The notes beneath the pieces are model-generated. The model made no database searches and was not told the origin of the DNA. It saw only the letters and a program-made list of their open reading frames with translations. Position numbers and translations under genes: made by a program. Positions 45,496 through 54,238 of a DNA stretch of 64,000 nucleotides are shown one piece after another; the stretch's first letter is position 1, and each line of letters starts with the position of its first letter. The DNA comes from Gimesia chilikensis (GTDB lineage: Bacteria; Planctomycetota; Planctomycetia; Planctomycetales; Planctomycetaceae). The DNA is taken from positions 7,778,564 through 7,842,563 of the forward strand of contig NZ_CP036266.1 in the NCBI RefSeq assembly GCF_007744075.1, in the 5' to 3' direction.

Positions 45496-46188
45496 ATGGG
45501 CATTTGTGATTCCTGCCATTCTGGTTGTTGTCGCTCTTTTGCAGTTCCTATTTCCGGAGCAGACATCCATCATTTCACTCATCGCCAGAACTTGAATTTC
45601 TGGGATTTCGCTTGCCGCTGGGAAGACACCGAAGGACTCATCTCACGTAACCTGGCACCTCATTTTCTGTTTGAAGACGATCCCGAAACTCCTTTCGTGA
45701 TTTGCTTGAAACACATCCCCAGCAGTTCATTCCCCGGAACTACAAAATGCCGATTTCTGATGGAATGCCTTCCCGATGATGAGCATCCCAAAGGACTGGG
45801 CCGCTGTGGAATCTATCAAAATCGCCCTCAAACGTGCCGCTGCTTTCCGGCAAAATTGAATGCCTCTAATGAACTGGCGATCCTGTATGATATTCCTTCT
45901 AATGGTCGTGACGGCGAACCTGCCTATGACCTCTGTTCTCGACAATGGACGGCTTCTGACCTGGATCCTAATGACACGATCCAGAGCCTGGTGATTGCCA
46001 GATACGAAATGACATTCTTCAGTAAAATTGCTATGATCTGGAATCAGGCCCCCGGCGCATGGAATCAATTTCCAGATTTTATTGACCGTATTTATTCAAA
46101 TCGAATTGCCTCGGAGACCCAAGAGGACACCTCAGCTGATACAGTTGGAGTCTCTGACAACTCTGAATCTCATAAACGTGCTGCCTGA
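45496..46188 (+). CDS. YkgJ-family cysteine-cluster protein
   Basis: 230 residues. The N-terminus CDSCHSGCC has the multi-cysteine pattern of YkgJ-type Zn/Fe cluster proteins, followed by further cysteines in CGIYQNRPQTCRCFP. The family (PF03692) is thought to bind a metal centre; role unknown. Start ATG 45496. Lies between the aminotransferase and the protease gene. Confidence 0.7.
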   Translation: MGICDSCHSGCCRSFAVPISGADIHHFTHRQNLNFWDFACRWEDTEGLISRNLAPHFLFEDDPETPFVICLKHIPSSSFPGTTKCRFLMECLPDDEHPKGLGRCGIYQNRPQTCRCFPAKLNASNELAILYDIPSNGRDGEPAYDLCSRQWTASDLDPNDTIQSLVIARYEMTFFSKIAMIWNQAPGAWNQFPDFIDRIYSNRIASETQEDTSADTVGVSDNSESHKRAA

Positions 46189-46582
46189 TCGCTCCGCAAC
46201 TCCCTCGCTTTACCAAGTGCGTCAGCCCCGATTAAGCTAAGTCTTTCATCCGGCTCTCTGCTATTCAGTCCGATTAATTTGCAGATTGAGCCATCTTATT
46301 CAGCACTCTCAGATTCAAGACGACTACTCTGAATTCTCTCTGCTTATTGAAAGAATTCAGATTCATAATGATCTTGCTGCCAGAGAGACTCTTCGAATGT
46401 CAGACCTCCCGTCCGTCTATCGATTCCTGCACACAGCGCAGGCCAAACCAGTCACTGATCATTCACCTACTGTCTTGGAATAAAAAAAGAAAAAACCGAA
46501 TCGAATCTTATTGACCCCGTGGAGCCGAATCTTAAAACACTGCCCTGTCGCAAATAAATAGTTCTACTCAACGGGGCAAACT
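46189..46582. other. Spacer before the protease gene
   Basis: About 390 bases. A 65-codon frame (46286-46483, TTG start) is the only possible gene. A short direct repeat CGAATCTTA occurs in the last 80 bases. No terminator with a T-run seen. Confidence 0.45.
46286..46483 (+). CDS. Possible small hypothetical protein
   Basis: 65 residues from a TTG start, helical and charged (ERIQIHNDLAARETLRMSDL). There is no ribosome site, no recognised family and no membrane segment. It sits on the coding strand just before the protease gene, in a region otherwise rich in phage-type genes, so a small phage protein is conceivable. Weak call. Confidence 0.25.
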   Translation: MSHLIQHSQIQDDYSEFSLLIERIQIHNDLAARETLRMSDLPSVYRFLHTAQAKPVTDHSPTVLE

Positions 46583-48022
46583 GTGAACAATTCAAATTCG
46601 GACATTCCTTTACAGACGATTCTTAAAGACCGAAAACAAAAATTCGGTTCCTTCTGTAGTTTCGCTGATCAGTCGTCTGACCTCTCACTCCTTTGTCATA
46701 CTCAACCAGTCGTAGACGAACGACTGATGTCGGCGCGAGCTGTCATCAACACTCCACGCGAAGACCGGGAAGGTGACGTAATCGTACCTCGAGGTGTTCA
46801 TCTCGATAATTATCGCAACAACCCGGTTGTTCTTTGGGAACATGGCCTGGGAGAACTCACACGCCCGATTGCCAAATGTCAGCAGCCCGACGGCAAACTC
46901 GCTCTGGATGTATCAGATCATGAAATTACAGCCACTTCATTTTTTACTGACAAGTGTCTGGAATCTTTACAGATATTCCACCTGATCGCAGAAGGCCTGG
47001 TGAGAGCAACTTCTGTGCGGGCCCTGCCCATCAAGTCTGCAATCAGAAAAACATCAAATGCAGGTTCGGGGATTATTCTCGAAGAATGGGAATTGATCGA
47101 ATGGTCCTGGGGGGCACTGGGAGTTAACCCCGATGCGATCGCTCGAACACTTGATCGAGGGACTATTGAAGGCCGGAGAATCACCGCACCGCTCTTGAAG
47201 TCACTTCAGGCAGTTTTACCTGCTGACCAGATCTCAATTCCAGGTTGGTCTGCTGCGAATAAGACGAATATCGAAATCAGTCGATCCAGTAATTCGACTG
47301 CCTCTCAAGAGACTCATCATCCACCACTTTCCGATTCTCCAAAACAAGCACAGAGCATCTCATTTAAGTCTACATCTAATGAAATCTGTGAATCGGAAAT
47401 AGAGGTCAAAGACAAAAACCAGCGGATACCATTAGGCGCTCAACTGCTTCGTTTCATTTCAGACTCGATCAGTCAGTTAACAGACCAAGTGAATTCTACA
47501 GAAGCAATTCTGGAAAACGAACGAATTCAACAACGTCTGAAATCTTTTGTTCAGGCACTACAGGACGAGCAGAATGATCTGAACCAACTTTATCAGAAAA
47601 TATATAAGCATCTCCCCTCCCTGAGTGACTCTGAGCACACTCCTCAGAGTCCTGATTCAATGAAAAGCCCACTCCACTCAGAGTTTCCACTTTTGTTTGA
47701 AGAGACACAACCAAACCGATTCGCAAACTGTAACGGCATGGCCCCCTGGAAGGCAGGCGCTGACAGTGAGTTTTATGAGCGGGCGATTCTGGCAGGGTTC
47801 AAGGTAGCGGCCCTGAGTGACGTTGTCGCACTGAGAAGACTCCACAATCCATCGCTTTCCAACGACCAGGTGACCAGCGGGCACGGCTCGGATTTCCGCG
47901 AACAGATCAAGCAGTGGACCGTTGCGAGCATTGAACGGCAGAAGCAGGGACCGGATCACTCTATTGGTGGTTTAGCCAAACACCGGAACGATAAAGCACT
48001 TGAAGTCCTGAAGGGGAAATGA
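46583..48022 (+). CDS. HK97-family prohead protease with an extra C-terminal segment
   Basis: 479 residues. Residues about 45-190 match HK97 prohead proteases: NTPREDREGDVIVPRGV, nPVVLWEHG with catalytic His87, ATSVRALP with catalytic Ser144, and EWELIEWSWGALGVNPDA. The rest is helical (about 290-350) and then from about residue 383 turns into a segment (GADSEFYERAILAGFKVAALS) resembling the end of a GT-A glycosyltransferase. The GTG start has GGGG upstream. Its stop overlaps the methyltransferase start by 4 bases (ATGA). No capsid gene follows. Confidence 0.82.
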   Translation: MNNSNSDIPLQTILKDRKQKFGSFCSFADQSSDLSLLCHTQPVVDERLMSARAVINTPREDREGDVIVPRGVHLDNYRNNPVVLWEHGLGELTRPIAKCQQPDGKLALDVSDHEITATSFFTDKCLESLQIFHLIAEGLVRATSVRALPIKSAIRKTSNAGSGIILEEWELIEWSWGALGVNPDAIARTLDRGTIEGRRITAPLLKSLQAVLPADQISIPGWSAANKTNIEISRSSNSTASQETHHPPLSDSPKQAQSISFKSTSNEICESEIEVKDKNQRIPLGAQLLRFISDSISQLTDQVNSTEAILENERIQQRLKSFVQALQDEQNDLNQLYQKIYKHLPSLSDSEHTPQSPDSMKSPLHSEFPLLFEETQPNRFANCNGMAPWKAGADSEFYERAILAGFKVAALSDVVALRRLHNPSLSNDQVTSGHGSDFREQIKQWTVASIERQKQGPDHSIGGLAKHRNDKALEVLKGK

Positions 48023-48702
48023 TGCCAAACGAGATCAATCACAGCAGAACCCGCAATTCTTCATTCTATGATCAGAAATACGGGTCGGGCAACGGCTGGA
48101 AGTACGACACGGACAAAGTGACGCGCTGGCTGCAGGAGAGCATCGTATCCCGGTTCGGGCTGACTCCCGGCGACCGGGTGCTAGAGCTGGGTTGCGGTGA
48201 AGGCCACCATTCCGCCCTGCTGGCCTCGTTCGGCCTGGATGTATACGGAGTCGACTTTTCCGAGAAAGGCATCGAGGCGGCGAAGGAGCGGGGTTCTGGT
48301 GCGACATTCATCGCTGCCAACGCTCTTGATCTGGGGAGGTTCTTCGATCACGGGTACTTCGACCTGATTTTCGTACGGGGAATGAGCTGGTATCACTACG
48401 AGTTGAGCGGCATTTCCCGCATGGGGATCGATATCGAAGAGGAGACAGGCAAGCTGTTTGAGTTTCTGAAGCCGGGAGGCACGTTCGTGCTGCAGATTCG
48501 GACGGACTTCTCCGGGAACAAGCCGACGGACAATGTATTTGACTGCCGCCTGTCAGAATTCAAAGAGTTGTTTTCTCAGTTCGGGGAAATTATCCATACT
48601 TCAAATACAGCAGGCGCGGAACTGATAGACGACGAACAGGCCGCGAAGATAAAAGGTGGGATTGTAATGGCCATAAGAAAGCATGGCCAGGTTCTACTAT
48701 AA
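48019..48702 (+). CDS. Class I SAM-dependent methyltransferase, GC-rich
   Basis: 227 residues. The SAM motif is RVLELGCGEGHHSALLA with the acidic strand-2 residue in VYGVDFSEKG. It starts at ATG 48019, overlapping the end of the protease gene. Base composition differs from its surroundings (42 of 60 G/C in 48121-48180 against 29 of 60 in 47281-47340), suggesting horizontal transfer. Neighbouring GT-like sequence hints at a polysaccharide-modifying cluster as the source. Confidence 0.8.
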   Translation: MMPNEINHSRTRNSSFYDQKYGSGNGWKYDTDKVTRWLQESIVSRFGLTPGDRVLELGCGEGHHSALLASFGLDVYGVDFSEKGIEAAKERGSGATFIAANALDLGRFFDHGYFDLIFVRGMSWYHYELSGISRMGIDIEEETGKLFEFLKPGGTFVLQIRTDFSGNKPTDNVFDCRLSEFKELFSQFGEIIHTSNTAGAELIDDEQAAKIKGGIVMAIRKHGQVLL

Positions 48703-48725
48703 ATCCCTGATTTCAGTCAGAAAGA

Positions 48726-49331
48726 TCATAGTGAAGACTCAGCAAGCTCTCGTACCAAAGTCTCTACTTTTTTCACATCCGGAATCGCCAAAAAACCAAT
48801 GTCGGTCTGTTGCCGCTGTTGGTTATTGTCGACTGCGACCTGACGTTCAAAAATCAGATCCCCTGCACCGTCGTCCCATTGTGTACGTCGCAGGTTACGG
48901 AGTTGCTCCGGTTCGAAAGATCGAATTGAAGTAGCCAGTTTTTTTTCAAAGATGATGGCGCGATCCGTGGTGAGCACGTAGGCTGTATTCCTGGCTTTCT
49001 TCATCATCCAGACAGGTGAAGTAAGCAGCCCAAGCCCAATCAACACAAAGGGAATTCCAAATAATGGAAAGAAATCAAACCCTTTGTTGAAGTCTGGAAT
49101 TTTAAAACCGGACGCTCCCGCGATCCAGAACAAAGCAAATGCAGTCCAGGGAATCCCAAACAGCACCATCGGCCAAGCACGCATACCAAAGCGTTTAGGG
49201 TCCGGGGTACCGACCCACGAAATCCGCTCTTTTTCGTTGAGTTCGGCCTGGATCAGAGATTGCAACTTGACTGGTAATCCCCAGAGAGTTTCCGTTGGTG
49301 CAGGCATCGCATCTGACCCGTGAACTGGCAT
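48726..49331 (-). CDS. PH-like membrane protein
   Basis: About 201 residues. Two membrane segments (about 55-76 and 88-110) precede a beta-rich C-terminal domain (VLTTDRAIIFEKKLATSIRSFEPEQLRNL) like the bacterial PH domain of the YdbS type. The start is uncertain: ATG 49331, ATG 49307, and TTG 49385 are possible, none with a strong ribosome site. Function unknown. Confidence 0.6.
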   Translation of the reverse strand: MPVHGSDAMPAPTETLWGLPVKLQSLIQAELNEKERISWVGTPDPKRFGMRAWPMVLFGIPWTAFALFWIAGASGFKIPDFNKGFDFFPLFGIPFVLIGLGLLTSPVWMMKKARNTAYVLTTDRAIIFEKKLATSIRSFEPEQLRNLRRTQWDDGAGDLIFERQVAVDNNQQRQQTDIGFLAIPDVKKVETLVRELAESSL

Positions 49332-49427
49332 GCTGAAAAGTAACTCTGATTCGATCAGAGTGTCTACAGTTCCAAAGAATAGCAAATCAGACAGCGATTG
49401 GAATCGCTGATGCAGAGAAAAAAAGAC

Positions 49428-50180
49428 TTACCTGGGAGTTACAAAAGGACAGCTGCAATCTCCGGTTTCATTGACGTAATGCATGCCCTGTTTACACGCC
49501 GTTCGCACATCCAGGCGTAGCTGAGATAACCATTTGGGAGAGAGCTCACCTCGTGCGATCGCATATAAAGCAAATGCATATCCGAACATGTTCATACTCA
49601 AATATCCCTGACGGGACATACTCCAACCGGACAAAGGACCATCATCCCAGTAGTTTTCCTGCATGACCATATTGGCAGGAAAGAGGCCCATTCCCATATA
49701 AACCGTGATTAGATCCGTCAACATTTCGTGATCTTCTTCATCAGGTGAAATCCGTCGCTCTCCCAGCAGGAGTACGTGCCCGATTTCGTGTGCGAGTGTT
49801 GCGACAGCCCTGAGAGGGTCTTCCAGAGTATTCAATTCGAGCCAGATCTCATGCTTATTTCCTACCTTGCCGTACAGACCAGCAGATCCCTCTGTCATCA
49901 TCCCTTCGAACTCGGGTCGGGCTTCTTCGTAGAATCTCAATCGTAAGTCTACGGGATCGACATCCATATATTCTGCAACCCGATTCATCAGACTGCGAAT
50001 ACTTCCATGTGTGAGATCATAATCATCAGGAAAAAATTCAGCAGTGGGTAAAATGAAAGTCCCTTTCGTCAGACGTTGCATACCAAACTCGTCAATGAGC
50101 CAGGTAAAGCGTTCTTCAATCCAGGATTTCTCCTCTGCAGTAACTGGACAAGTCGGCTTTGAACGGAACCAGCCAAACAT
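49428..50180 (-). CDS. Putative zinc metalloprotease-like protein with HExxH
   Basis: 250 residues. A HEIGH motif at His131-Glu132-His135 (AHEIGHVLLLG) suggests a zincin fold; a third ligand is not obvious. No signal peptide, so it is cytoplasmic if so. The ATG at 50180 has AAAGGG upstream; an in-frame start at 50216 lacks one. No named family recognised; substrate unknown. Confidence 0.6.
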   Translation of the reverse strand: MFGWFRSKPTCPVTAEEKSWIEERFTWLIDEFGMQRLTKGTFILPTAEFFPDDYDLTHGSIRSLMNRVAEYMDVDPVDLRLRFYEEARPEFEGMMTEGSAGLYGKVGNKHEIWLELNTLEDPLRAVATLAHEIGHVLLLGERRISPDEEDHEMLTDLITVYMGMGLFPANMVMQENYWDDGPLSGWSMSRQGYLSMNMFGYAFALYAIARGELSPKWLSQLRLDVRTACKQGMHYVNETGDCSCPFVTPR

Positions 50181-50274
50181 GAAACTGCCCTTTCTACCAG
50201 ATTGACAGAGACTCATTTACGTGCGCTGTCTAATTCAGAAGCGTTGGTCAGTCTCGAATTTAAATGACAACCAG

Positions 50275-50829
50275 TCACACATGATAAAGCAGATCCGATC
50301 GCAGGACATACTTGGTTTCCTCTCCTGCCACTGGTGTCCCGGAGTGCCACAACTTGTGTGCAAATAATAAACCGCAACCTGCCTGTGGTTTGACACGAAT
50401 ATCATTTTTTCGAAATACCGTTTCTCCTCCCTGCTCAACCGTATTGAGATAGATCAGAAAAGTAAAACGGGATTCACATCCCGGAAGCTGCTTTGTGCCG
50501 TCCTTATGCATGTTAAATTTTTGAGGCCCGCTGTATCGGTAGAAACGAATGAAAGGACTCAAACCCACGGCAGTTCCCAGGTCTGATTCTGGTAATGTGT
50601 ACTGCTGGAGCTTTTCCCACAGATCGTCAGCAGTCTTCTGGGATTCGATATCCGCCCGCTCATTGGTACGAATCTGATCCATCTGCTTTCTGACACCATA
50701 GACATCAACGTCTGCGGTTTCATAGCCGAGGTATTCACTATAATTGATATAGTCCTGGCACTCTGTTGCCGAAAAAAAATGCTCGATCCAGAAGATCTCC
50801 TGATCGAGCATTGTTACTGGTTGTTTCAT
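50275..50829 (-). CDS. 2-oxoglutarate/Fe(II)-dependent oxygenase (prolyl 4-hydroxylase-like)
   Basis: 184 residues. The iron triad is His108 and Asp110 (MHKDG) plus His162 (LWHSGTPV), with Arg177 (LRSDLLY) for 2-oxoglutarate. The HxD..H..R arrangement and the PGCESRFTFLIYLNTVEQGGETVF block match the P4Hc group. Start at ATG 50829 (MKQPVTML), 9 bases beyond the oxidoreductase stop, so probably co-transcribed with it. Target protein or metabolite unknown. Confidence 0.88.
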   Translation of the reverse strand: MKQPVTMLDQEIFWIEHFFSATECQDYINYSEYLGYETADVDVYGVRKQMDQIRTNERADIESQKTADDLWEKLQQYTLPESDLGTAVGLSPFIRFYRYSGPQKFNMHKDGTKQLPGCESRFTFLIYLNTVEQGGETVFRKNDIRVKPQAGCGLLFAHKLWHSGTPVAGEETKYVLRSDLLYHV

Positions 50830-50837
50830 AATGAGAC

Positions 50838-52211
50838 CTAAATCAGCTTCCACCCCTTGCGATATTCGCGACGGATGTATTGATCTGATTCCGGAGCGTT
50901 CGTGGCACGCATGGTCTGTGTATCCCAATGCAGCTTTTTCCCCGTGCGATAAGCGACATTCCCCAGATGATTTGCCTCCGTCAGCAGACCCGCATATTCG
51001 AAATTGCAGGTTGTGGGTGCGCCGGTTTTACAGGCATGGATCCACTCAGCATGATGACCCAGTGATTTCGGGATGTAGGGTTCTGGCGGTTTAAAGTCAG
51101 CATACTCATTCTCAGGCAGTAGAACGTGTTTGCTGTAGTCAGACAGCAACATCCCTTTTTCGCCGACAAAGAGAACCCCATTTCCCCATTGGGGAATTTT
51201 CCCCTCTTCCCAGAGTTTGGGCTTATTGGTTCCCTGGTACCAGCCTACGGTGACGGGTGGCAGATCTCCACGCTGCCCATACTCGTAAACCGCCTGCATA
51301 GATGCCGGTGCGATCTCTTTCTGGATGGGCGGACCAGCGGCTTCAATGGTCAACGGATAATCGAGTTTCAAAGCCCAGAAGGGTAGATCAATCCAGTGGC
51401 TGCCCAGGTCGGACATGGTCCCGTTCCCAAAATCCCACCAGCGATACCATTTGGGACCGGGGAAATAGATATTGTTGAACGGCCGCTCCGGAGCGGGACC
51501 CAACCAGAGATCCCAGTCTAGCCCCTTGGGAATCTCATCGCTGTGACTGGGACGTTTTTCGGAATAGACGAGATCTTTCGCAGCCCGGGCAGCTTCTTCT
51601 GACGGATGCCAGCCCCAGGCTCGGGAAACCCAGACATGTGCTTCCTGAACAGGACCAATGGCCCCCGTCTCAATTAACTCGACCACACGCCGATAGTTCT
51701 CGCCGGCATGAATCTGAGTACCCATTTGTGTCGCCACGCCCGCCTCACGCGCCGCATCCCGGATCACACGCGCTTCCCAGACACTGTGTGTCAATGGCTT
51801 TTCACAATAGACATGTTTTTTCATCTGCAGGGCCGGCAGTGTTGCGAAAGCATGGGTATGCTCGCACGTGCTGACCACGACTGCGTCGAACTGATCGGGG
51901 TGATCATAGACTTCCCGAAAATCTTTGAACTTCTTAGCCTTGGGGTGGCTCTGTGAGGCTCGAAACAGATTCTGTTCATTGACATCACACAGCACGGTAA
52001 TGTTTTCAGAGGAAACATTGCGCAGATTACTGCCCCCCCTGCCCCCGGATCCAATGATGGCGATATTCAGTTTTTCATTCAAATTGGTCCCACGAACAAT
52101 GGCGGGGGCACCAAAACCGATGGCGGCAGCCGCAGACGCAGAGGTTGCCAGAAATCGTCTGCGGTTCATGGTAGAATGCGTCTTGTCTGTTTGGCTGGAT
52201 TTATCTTGCAC
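50838..52211 (-). CDS. Gfo/Idh/MocA family oxidoreductase, TAT-exported
   Basis: 457 residues. A twin-arginine signal [18 protein letters not shown] is followed by the Rossmann motif [13 protein letters not shown], the EKP catalytic region (VYCEKPLTH) and the C-terminal Gfo/Idh beta domain. The GTG start at 52211 has AGAGGGGGAAG upstream, and the ATG at 52169 would lose it. In planctomycetes such TAT proteins are numerous and probably act in the periplasm on sugars; substrate unknown. Confidence 0.9.
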   Translation of the reverse strand: MQDKSSQTDKTHSTMNRRRFLATSASAAAAIGFGAPAIVRGTNLNEKLNIAIIGSGGRGGSNLRNVSSENITVLCDVNEQNLFRASQSHPKAKKFKDFREVYDHPDQFDAVVVSTCEHTHAFATLPALQMKKHVYCEKPLTHSVWEARVIRDAAREAGVATQMGTQIHAGENYRRVVELIETGAIGPVQEAHVWVSRAWGWHPSEEAARAAKDLVYSEKRPSHSDEIPKGLDWDLWLGPAPERPFNNIYFPGPKWYRWWDFGNGTMSDLGSHWIDLPFWALKLDYPLTIEAAGPPIQKEIAPASMQAVYEYGQRGDLPPVTVGWYQGTNKPKLWEEGKIPQWGNGVLFVGEKGMLLSDYSKHVLLPENEYADFKPPEPYIPKSLGHHAEWIHACKTGAPTTCNFEYAGLLTEANHLGNVAYRTGKKLHWDTQTMRATNAPESDQYIRREYRKGWKLI

Positions 52212-52279
52212 TGTAGGCTTCCCCCTCTGAAGAATATGGCCATCCCGCTGGAAATACGTTTAATTAACTTACTTAAACT

Positions 52280-52307
52280 ATCGCAAGATCGATCACGCAT
52301 CGCAAGA
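52280..52307. repeat. Direct repeat upstream of the oxidoreductase gene
   Basis: ATCGCAAGA occurs at 52280-52288 and again at 52299-52307, with 19 bases between starts, about two helical turns. It lies about 70-95 bases upstream of the Gfo/Idh gene. It could be a regulator-binding site; it is short, so chance is possible. Confidence 0.3.
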
Positions 52308-52342
52308 CAAATCAAAGGGCTCACAGAATTTCTATAGCAGTC

Positions 52343-53458
52343 TCAGTTCTGTGCTGAATCAATCACTGGCTGGCAATTCGGACAGATCTGCTGTGCGTCC
52401 AGATCGTCCTGCAACCAGTGGTTTCCACATTTCCCACAAACCGCGATCTGTCCGGGTGACTCTTCCAGCAGATTCAGATAGTCGATCACCTGCCCCTCGA
52501 TCTCGGCATTCCCGATCAAACCACGACTGAGAACCAGTACTGCATTGAGAAGAGCTGCTGTTTGTGAGGAGAAAGACTGTGAACTTTGATCGAGGGACAC
52601 ACCACCACTCAAACGCTTTCCGATTCGAGCATCGGTTTCAACTGACCAGCGAGTACCAGAACGCCAGTCCCCCGCTGAATTCTGCGCCAACAGGATTTCG
52701 ATCCGATTCGTCTCTGGTCCGGTCACAGGAATACGGACGACCTCTGTCTCGCCCTCAGTGATGACTCTTGCAGGCTTCGGAACGGATCTTGTCTGCTCGC
52801 GATCTGAAACATCGGATGAAAGCTGCATTTGCTCAACTTCCACTTCTTGAGAGATCGTTTCAAGTGAATGCGACAACTGTGAGAGCAACTGCTTGCGTTG
52901 CGATTTAGCCTGTCTGACTTTGCGGCGCAATTGACTCAATGAACGTTCCACCTTGACCAGTTCTGGTGCCAGTCGAATCAAGTTCTCCACATCGCTCTCT
53001 ACGTCAATGTCAGTTTCGGATTGCCTTTGATCAGTAACGGATAGAAACTCTTCATCTGAGAAATCCAGTGACTCACCATGGTGCCAGCGACAATAAGCCT
53101 GACGCCAGAGGTGCCAACCCGTGGTATCAAACAGATAAGGATTGTCTGCAATCGGGGTCTGCGACTCACAGGCGTTGATGCCCTGCTCGATAATCGTTTC
53201 CCGGGGTTCTGAAGCCAGGATTCCCCTCATTTCCAGTATTTCGCTTTCCATGAATTCGGGTAACGACGCGAACTCAGCCCGGCATTCTTCGTCGGCGTCG
53301 ACACCAGCGTTGATCCAGGTTTGCAGATGACTCTGTTGCTCCGGTTTCAGGTCAGCAACGCGATCGGGGCTGAACTCGATGCCCCACTCAGCCAGTTGTC
53401 CGCTGATGGTACGATATGTGTTCGAAACATAGTCTGGTTGGCTCTGGTATTGATTCAT
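52343..53458 (-). CDS. Zinc-ribbon and coiled-coil protein of unknown function
   Basis: 371 residues. Residues about 97-125 (CESQTPIADNPYLFDTTGW) resemble the NPY..W pattern of ribosome modulation factor-type small proteins. A coiled coil (about 165-215) follows, and the C-terminus has a zinc ribbon, CGKCGNHW (Cys341, Cys344) and CPNC (Cys359, Cys362). AGGGAGAA precedes the ATG 53458. It is in a minus-strand cluster with a coiled-coil protein and a LexA-type regulator. Function not known; regulation of or by nucleic acids is a guess. Confidence 0.6.
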   Translation of the reverse strand: MNQYQSQPDYVSNTYRTISGQLAEWGIEFSPDRVADLKPEQQSHLQTWINAGVDADEECRAEFASLPEFMESEILEMRGILASEPRETIIEQGINACESQTPIADNPYLFDTTGWHLWRQAYCRWHHGESLDFSDEEFLSVTDQRQSETDIDVESDVENLIRLAPELVKVERSLSQLRRKVRQAKSQRKQLLSQLSHSLETISQEVEVEQMQLSSDVSDREQTRSVPKPARVITEGETEVVRIPVTGPETNRIEILLAQNSAGDWRSGTRWSVETDARIGKRLSGGVSLDQSSQSFSSQTAALLNAVLVLSRGLIGNAEIEGQVIDYLNLLEESPGQIAVCGKCGNHWLQDDLDAQQICPNCQPVIDSAQN

Positions 53459-53524
53459 ATACGTATTCTCCCTGCAGAAAGAGGTTATTGAAAATGAGCA
53501 GCCGTGATCAGCATCGTGATTCAA

Positions 53525-54175
53525 TCAGGAGCAGTGCACCGTGTAAGTCGCCGTCCCGTCAGCGCACTGTTCCAGGGAAAGACGGGCTCCGTCTGTCTCG
53601 ATTGAGACAGGTAGATAATCGCCCAACAGTTCGATTGAGATTTCATCAGGCAGCATGCCTTCCTGCCTGGGAACCGTCGTTGAGCCGTAGGGAGTATGGA
53701 TCGTTTCATAGGTTGTCGCGGACTCGAGTTCCCTCAGAGCCTGCTGCTCGACATGCTGCAGGTCTTCCCAGGCCTGCTCCGCCAGCGAGAAACTGTGCTG
53801 CTGATTCAGAGACTCGCGTTGGAGTGCATCAATCGCATTGAGTGATTCTCTCCAGCCAGCCAATGCTGCTTCATAGGACTGTGCCATCGACAGACAGACC
53901 TCGGCCTCTTCCAAATCTCCCTGCAGACGCTTGAGCCGAGACTTTTCCTGATTCAGCTTTCGCATAAGTTGATTGATCTGCCGCTCCTGATCATTCAGTA
54001 AATCACGGCAATGCTGCACATCGGTGGTCGCCTCGATAGACGACAGACCATCGTACTCATCCTCAATCAGAACCAGGTTTGCGAAACTCTGTTGCAGTTG
54101 AGTGGGAAAATCTACCTGCGACATAGAAGCGTGATCATTCTTTTCCGTTTCGTGTTTCATTCCTGTCTTATCCAT
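53525..54175 (-). CDS. Coiled-coil protein of unknown function
   Basis: About 216 residues. Helical, with a coiled coil near 45-130 (RDLLNDQERQINQLMRKLNQ) and a small beta C-terminus (about 165-216). The start is uncertain: ATG 54175, 54160 or 54124. No family recognised. It lies between the zinc-ribbon protein and the LexA-type regulator with short spacers and the same orientation, so the three genes are probably one operon. Confidence 0.55.
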   Translation of the reverse strand: MDKTGMKHETEKNDHASMSQVDFPTQLQQSFANLVLIEDEYDGLSSIEATTDVQHCRDLLNDQERQINQLMRKLNQEKSRLKRLQGDLEEAEVCLSMAQSYEAALAGWRESLNAIDALQRESLNQQHSFSLAEQAWEDLQHVEQQALRELESATTYETIHTPYGSTTVPRQEGMLPDEISIELLGDYLPVSIETDGARLSLEQCADGTATYTVHCS

Positions 54176-54238
54176 AATCAAAGGTCTCAAGTCCTGTTTT
54201 ATTCATTTCACGTTGACTCTGTTGACTGGCTGTATTCC

